This document shows positions 59,627 to 64,000 of a stretch of 64,000 nt of DNA, in pieces (position 1 is the first letter of the stretch; each line of letters opens with the position of its first letter). This DNA comes from Flagellimonas sp. CMM7 (GTDB taxonomy: Bacteria > Bacteroidota > Bacteroidia > Flavobacteriales > Flavobacteriaceae). The stretch spans positions 3,369,501-3,433,500 of the forward strand of contig NZ_CP090003.1 in the NCBI RefSeq assembly GCF_021390195.1, written 5' to 3'. A model generated the notes under the pieces. It searched no databases and was not told the origin of the DNA. It worked only from the letters and a program-made list of their open reading frames with translations. The position numbers and the translations under genes are program-made.

Positions 59627-61210
59627 CTATTTAACTACCTTTTTTCTCAACACTTTCCCTGCTTTTATGCCGTTGAACTTTGATTGGTCTATTGAGATTT
59701 GTCCATTGACCAATACAAAATGAATACCTTCCGGATATTGATGAGGTGCTTCATACGTTGCTTTGTCAATTACGGTATCTGGGTTAAAAACAACAATATC
59801 CGCTTTCATATTTTCTTTAATCAACCCTCTATCGGTTAACCCAAGAGAAGCAGCAGGCAATTTTGTCATTTTGTAGATTGCTTCTGGTAGTGTTATGATT
59901 GACTTTTCTCTCACATAATACCTCAATACCCGTGGAAATGTCCCATACCATCTTGGGTGAGGGTGGCCTTGCCCTGGTTTCACCAATCTACCATCAGATG
60001 CAATCATGGTTTGGGGGTGTTTCATGATGCGTTCCACATCTTCTTCATGCATGGCATGATAGATGCAAGATGCTCCTCCATTCACCTGAGCTTCGATAAC
60101 CAAATCAGCACCATTTTCAAGAGTTGGCTCAAGCCCTCTTAATTCGCACCAATACTCCAAAGTTTTTCCTTCCAATTCTTTCATCCACTTTACTTTGGCA
60201 AATTGAATGCGTGTCAAGTCATTACCACCTCTATCATTAAGGATATTAAAAATTATTCCAGCTTTAATACTATCCCTGAGCTGTGCATTTTTAACTCTTT
60301 CTTTAAAAGCTTCCGTTCCACCTGCTCTTGCCCAACTAGGAATGAGCACAGAAATTCCGGTATGACTTGCACTGTAGGGATATTGGTCAATTTTAATGTC
60401 CAAACCTGCCGTTCTAGCTGAATCTACCATGGCGAGGGTAACCGAGCTTTTCCCCCACATGGGTTTTCCTATCGCTTTATGGTGCGTAAGTATCACGGGG
60501 ATATCAGCCTTTTCTGATATACTGATTGCTTCTGCAACTGCGTCAAAAAGCCCTAAACCTTCTTCTCTAAGATGTGAAGTGTAAATACCGCCCATGGAGG
60601 AAGCTACTTTCGATAATTCTATTACTTCATCCACTTCAGAAAAAGCTCCGGGCAAATACTTTAACCCTGTTGATATGCCATAGGCACCATCATCCATTGC
60701 CTGCTTTACCTGCGCTTTCATTTCTTGCAATTCTTCTGCCGTTGGAGCCCTGTTTTCTAGCGCCATCACATTTTCTCTAATTCTGTTATGACCCACTAAA
60801 TAGGCTACATTCATTCCCACTCCAATTTGGGATAGTGTATCCATAAAAGATTTCATTGGCCATGGACTACCTCCATCGGGACCACCTAAAGCTGTAGTAA
60901 CCCCTTGTCTAATATGGCTTTCGCAATCTGAAAGAGTTAGTATAGGGTCTAAATGAGCATGCATATCTATAAAACCGGGAGCCACGGCCATACCTTTTGC
61001 ATTGATTATTCTAGTGGCACTAAATTTTGATAAATCACCAATGCTTGCAATGGTTGAATCTTTAATAGCGATATCTGCATTGATGGGGGCATTGCCAGAC
61101 CCATCATAAACTTCTCCATTAAGAATTAGGATATCATATTGTTGTTTGTCAGCACAACTCAACAAAATACTTGCTGCTAAAACCAGTTGAATGATTACTT
61201 TGCTTTTCAT
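59627..61210 (-). CDS. N-acyl-D-amino-acid deacylase (D-aminoacylase) lipoprotein
   Basis: The 527-residue amidohydrolase has a lipoprotein signal (LVLAASILLSC, Cys about residue 19), then the metal site HAHLD near residue 84, YTSHLREEG near 211, LTHHKAIG near 241, and MIASDGRLVKPG near 400. The C-terminal PEAIYKMTKLPAASLGL and ADIVVFNPDTV complete the D-aminoacylase/N-acyl-D-amino-acid deacylase family plan. It would release free D-amino acids from acylated or peptidyl forms in the periplasm. It is the last gene of a three-gene operon with a D-amino acid aminotransferase and a dehydrogenase, which use the products. Confidence 0.9.
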   Translation of the reverse strand: MKSKVIIQLVLAASILLSCADKQQYDILILNGEVYDGSGNAPINADIAIKDSTIASIGDLSKFSATRIINAKGMAVAPGFIDMHAHLDPILTLSDCESHIRQGVTTALGGPDGGSPWPMKSFMDTLSQIGVGMNVAYLVGHNRIRENVMALENRAPTAEELQEMKAQVKQAMDDGAYGISTGLKYLPGAFSEVDEVIELSKVASSMGGIYTSHLREEGLGLFDAVAEAISISEKADIPVILTHHKAIGKPMWGKSSVTLAMVDSARTAGLDIKIDQYPYSASHTGISVLIPSWARAGGTEAFKERVKNAQLRDSIKAGIIFNILNDRGGNDLTRIQFAKVKWMKELEGKTLEYWCELRGLEPTLENGADLVIEAQVNGGASCIYHAMHEEDVERIMKHPQTMIASDGRLVKPGQGHPHPRWYGTFPRVLRYYVREKSIITLPEAIYKMTKLPAASLGLTDRGLIKENMKADIVVFNPDTVIDKATYEAPHQYPEGIHFVLVNGQISIDQSKFNGIKAGKVLRKKVVK

Positions 61211-61258
61211 ATACTTGTGTTTATTTGGAAATTCCTGTGATATTATTAAAAAACAATG

Positions 61259-62131
61259 TTAAGTGCTTATGGTATTTTCTTGGTGCTTCTTCTTTAATGC
61301 TAAAAAGGCCTTTTGCAATTTCTTGGTAATGGGGCCAATGCTATCGTCAAGACTATAAAAATGATCGTCAATCTTTCCTATTGAAGCAATCTGAGTCGTT
61401 GTACCGCTCAAGAAAGCTTCATCCATAGTAGCCAAATCTTCCTTCAAAATAGGTTCTTCCCTAAACTCTATTTTTAAATTTTCGCATAACTGTATTACAA
61501 TTTGCCTGGTAATACCATCCAAAATGTAGGTATCTGCAGGGTGGGTATAAACAACTTCATTTTTTACAAAAAAGACATTGCAATGAGATGCTTCTGTTAC
61601 CCTCCCATCTCTTATAAAAATAGATTCGTACATTCCTTGCTCTGCAGCTTGATCATTTGCCATTACGTTTCCTAAGAGTGAGGTCGCTTTTATATCACAC
61701 CTATGCCATCTGTTGTCTTCCGTAGTAATTGTTGCAATACTCTTTTGGTTGATATCTGGTAATGTAAATGGTGTGGCATACATGATAACTGTTGGTGTGG
61801 CGGTTTTGGGAAATGCATGTTTTCTAACAGCGACACCTCTTGTAACCTGAATATAAACCAAACAATCTTTACCTTTTAATTTAGATGAAATGAGTAATCT
61901 CTCAATCTCTTTGGGCAGGGTGGATACATCAAAATCCAAGTTTATTTTTTTAAGACAACCTACTAGTCTATCCAAATGTTCTTTGCCGTAAAAAAAACGC
62001 CCCCCAATTTGAACCATTACTTCATAAATCCCATCACCAAACAAAAAGCCCCTATCAAAAACTGATATTTGGGCTTCTTGGTGCGGAACTATTTTTCCAT
62101 TTATATATACCTTTTCGGGATAATTGGCCAT
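61259..62131 (-). CDS. D-amino acid aminotransferase (class IV)
   Basis: The 290-residue PLP enzyme has class IV marks: VYINGKIVPHQEAQISVFDRGFLFGDGIYE at the N-terminus, YIQVTRGVAVRKHAFP, which resembles D-alanine aminotransferases, the PLP-lysine region IKATSLLGNVMANDQAAEQG near residue 150, and FLSGTTTQIASIG. It transfers the amino group from D-amino acids to 2-oxo acids in the cytoplasm. Branched-chain aminotransferases share the fold, but the RxHxFP motif and the deacylase neighbour favour D-specificity. It sits 48 bp upstream of the deacylase and 26 bp downstream of the dehydrogenase gene. Confidence 0.9.
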   Translation of the reverse strand: MANYPEKVYINGKIVPHQEAQISVFDRGFLFGDGIYEVMVQIGGRFFYGKEHLDRLVGCLKKINLDFDVSTLPKEIERLLISSKLKGKDCLVYIQVTRGVAVRKHAFPKTATPTVIMYATPFTLPDINQKSIATITTEDNRWHRCDIKATSLLGNVMANDQAAEQGMYESIFIRDGRVTEASHCNVFFVKNEVVYTHPADTYILDGITRQIVIQLCENLKIEFREEPILKEDLATMDEAFLSGTTTQIASIGKIDDHFYSLDDSIGPITKKLQKAFLALKKKHQENTIST

Positions 62132-62157
62132 TTTATGAATTGTTATTACTTTCTATT

Positions 62158-63153
62158 TTAGTTTAGATATCCAGGAACACCTATTGTTGCCATTGTATGC
62201 AAGCCAGGAGGCGCTTTCAAAATACTCTTCACCGAGTTTATTGTAATGGCGCAGGTGGCTATATCACCATTTATGCCCGTATCTATTTCGGAAGTGAAAG
62301 ATGGCACTCCCTTTACTGTAATCTTATCATAAGATCTTGGCTCACCAACAGCAGCTTTAAAATTCATTTCTATTTTGCAGCCACCATTTTGATACCCATA
62401 AGAAATCTGTTGAACTCCACGGGCGTTTCCCTTTTGTATCTCCATAGATGATGTTTTTATATCACTTTCGGCAATTACTGGATTAAGGTCCTCTGTAACC
62501 TTATCCAATTCAAAACCTAGACTTTTGGCAAGGAAATATACGGATTCTTTAAGTCCAACATGCCTAAGAGTACCTTCTGCTTCTTTAGTTTTAAATGTTT
62601 TTAGGTCTAATCCTGCTCCAATTTTTTTCTTAAAAGGAATCCGTCTAGGTGTTGCATCCTGAATTCGCTCGACCAAAATACTGTCTATATTCTTACATAC
62701 AGAACTAAGTACGGATGGGAGGTAGTCCATTAAAAACCCTGGGTTTATCCCTGTTCCAAGACACGCAATTTTGTGTTTTTTACAAATTGCTTCAATGTTT
62801 TTGCTAGATTCTGGATTCTCTTCCCAAGGGAAAGAAAGCTCTTCACAAGTAGAAACTATTGGGATTCCATGTTTAGCTACTTCCTCAATCTGAGCTTCTA
62901 ATTTTTTTATACTTGAAACCGTGGTGATTATAGCAACATCTGGTTTTTCTTTAAGTTTTTGCAGTGCATTTTCAACAGAATTATCGATTAAAACGCTTGA
63001 TGGAGTGTCACTGATGAGCTTTCCAAAATCGGTGCCTTCCAATTGTTTGTTTATATCTACTGCAGCTGTTGTACAAATACTTTCTTTTTCAGAAATGTAC
63101 CTACCAATTTGTTGCCCTAAAGGCCCCAATCCAATTTGGATTACTGTAATCAT
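62158..63153 (-). CDS. DapB-fold dehydrogenase (2,4-diaminopentanoate dehydrogenase-like)
   Basis: The 331-residue protein has an N-terminal Rossmann fold (VIQIGLGPLGQQIGRYI), a GIPIVSTCEELSFPW stretch, GTGINPGFLMDYLPSVLSSVC, and a C-terminal beta domain ending in APPGLHTMATIGVPGYL. These are hallmarks of the dihydrodipicolinate-reductase-like group that includes 2,4-diaminopentanoate dehydrogenase, which removes an amino group with NAD(P). First gene of the operon with the D-aminotransferase and deacylase, divergent from a MocR-type regulator. It may deaminate an amino acid made or released by the partners; the substrate cannot be read from sequence. Confidence 0.8.
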   Translation of the reverse strand: MITVIQIGLGPLGQQIGRYISEKESICTTAAVDINKQLEGTDFGKLISDTPSSVLIDNSVENALQKLKEKPDVAIITTVSSIKKLEAQIEEVAKHGIPIVSTCEELSFPWEENPESSKNIEAICKKHKIACLGTGINPGFLMDYLPSVLSSVCKNIDSILVERIQDATPRRIPFKKKIGAGLDLKTFKTKEAEGTLRHVGLKESVYFLAKSLGFELDKVTEDLNPVIAESDIKTSSMEIQKGNARGVQQISYGYQNGGCKIEMNFKAAVGEPRSYDKITVKGVPSFTSEIDTGINGDIATCAITINSVKSILKAPPGLHTMATIGVPGYLN

Positions 63154-63259
63154 ATTTAGTTAAATATTTAATTTTTAGTTATTTATAAAGTGCCAATCAA
63201 TATTATAAAATGTTTTTCTACCTTTCCCATACCAATTTTTTTTTCAATACATTTCAATT

Positions 63260-64000
63260 TTGAAGACCAAACTCAACAGCTTACTAATTTCCCATGGATT
63301 CAGTTCTGGTAATGGAGGGTTAAGCCTCTATATGAAGCTATCCAATTCTTTTATAAGTGCGATCAACAAAAAAAAACTGGTTAAGGGATATCAACTACCC
63401 CCAACACGATTATTGGCCAAGGATATGGGCTTGTCACGAAGCACTGTGATAAAAGCTTATGAGATACTTTGTTTAGAGAATTATATCTATGCGGTACAAG
63501 GTTCCGGGTATTATGTGAATGATATAAAGGACAAGAAAATAAAGTATAGCGTAAGAACCCATAAACAAACTACAAAGTATCCTGAAGTTTCTGAACGGGC
63601 AAAACATTTTAGCTCGGGTATTACCTTAATGAATAGAGGGCATAGTAAGGGTATAGCATTTAGACCTGGTTTACCCCCATTAGATGTTTTTCCTGTAAGA
63701 CAGTGGCAAAACTTGACCAATAACTATTGGAGGGATATTAGATATTCCGATATGTCTTACAGCCATACCCTTGGTTTGGATTGTCTGCGGAGAAACATAG
63801 CTGACTATTTAAAAATGTATAGGAATATACAATGCGATTATTCTCAGATCATAATAGTTACAGGATCACTTCATTCCTTGTCCATTATTGGCGACTTACT
63901 ATTAAATAAAAAAGATGAAGTAGTGGTAGAGAATCCAACATATGCTAATGCTCTGGCCACTTTTAAAAGTTTAAAAGCTAAGATTATCCCAGCGGAAATT
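63260..64000 (+). CDS. MocR/GntR-type PLP-dependent regulator, N-terminal part
   Basis: The frame is open from TTG 63260 to the window end (247 codons). It begins with a GntR winged helix (about residues 22-90: LSLYMKLSNSFISAINKKK, YQLPPTRLLAKDMGLSRSTV, YEILCLENYIYAVQGSGYYV). After a linker comes an aminotransferase class I-like domain (about 145 onwards: PGLPPLDVFPVRQWQNL, YSHTLGLDCLRRNIADYL, IIIVTGSLHSLSIIGDLL, VVVENPTYANAL), the plan of MocR/PdxR regulators. These sense PLP with an amino compound, fitting control of the divergent D-amino acid operon. TTG is used because no in-frame ATG precedes the HTH. Confidence 0.88.
   Translation, partial: MKTKLNSLLISHGFSSGNGGLSLYMKLSNSFISAINKKKLVKGYQLPPTRLLAKDMGLSRSTVIKAYEILCLENYIYAVQGSGYYVNDIKDKKIKYSVRTHKQTTKYPEVSERAKHFSSGITLMNRGHSKGIAFRPGLPPLDVFPVRQWQNLTNNYWRDIRYSDMSYSHTLGLDCLRRNIADYLKMYRNIQCDYSQIIIVTGSLHSLSIIGDLLLNKKDEVVVENPTYANALATFKSLKAKIIPAEI

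Overview
The window looks like chromosome from a marine-type Flavobacteriaceae bacterium (Bacteroidota). The evidence is two SusC/SusD pairs, two giant SprB-repeat proteins with type IX secretion (T9SS) type B C-termini, promoters of the Bacteroidota TAnnTTTG type, lipoprotein-rich enzymes, and low GC outside one insertion sequence.

Region 1 (1-13.7 kb) is an amino-sugar and peptidoglycan-fragment scavenging locus. A SusC/SusD pair, a DigH-like glycosidase lipoprotein, a GNAT acetyltransferase, an AmpG-like permease and a GH3 glycosidase (NagZ-like, cut by the window edge) lie on the minus strand. Next come two DeoR-family regulators, a NagB deaminase fused to a PIG-L/LmbE deacetylase, and MurQ (MurNAc-6-P etherase). 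Each DeoR gene faces a divergent metabolic gene across a spacer holding four helically phased TGC-type repeats, which are likely operators. A PQQ-type sugar dehydrogenase lipoprotein closes the region.

Region 2 (13.9-22.9 kb) holds a 2773-residue SprB-repeat T9SS protein, a small unknown gene and tRNA-Pro(GGG).

Region 3 (22.85-53.23 kb) reads as a composite genomic island inserted in the 3' end of tRNA-Pro. The last bases of the tRNA are repeated 30.4 kb away, followed there by what looks like the original tRNA 3' flank. In order it holds: a tRNA-proximal integrase cut short by an IS21-family element; a 4135-residue SprB-repeat adhesin homologous to the one outside; a 3' half of tRNA-Leu(CAA) beside a second, 5'-truncated integrase; an 11-kb stretch of small detoxification and regulatory modules; an intact XerC/D-like recombinase; and a frameshifted Zn-ribbon gene. 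The 11-kb stretch contains SDRs, bestrophin, two AraC regulators, ArsR-SRPBCC-DoxX, a peroxiredoxin-like protein, a YHS protein, ABM proteins, a nitroreductase and HxlR. It also carries a family of ~130-140 bp imperfect palindromes placed just after stop codons, all in the same orientation, with half copies at both ends. The layout resembles an integron cassette array but lacks canonical attC boxes and a canonical IntI. Fragments of a conjugative coupling protein and of a PDZ/retropepsin protein show further mosaicism.

Region 4 (53.5-64 kb) is a second nutrient locus: M14 carboxypeptidase, SusC/SusD, then a convergent operon of N-acyl-D-amino-acid deacylase, D-amino acid aminotransferase and a DapB-fold dehydrogenase, with a divergent MocR-type regulator cut by the window end. 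It fits uptake and catabolism of D-amino-acid-containing peptides or acyl-D-amino acids, and so complements the muropeptide locus on the other side of the island.
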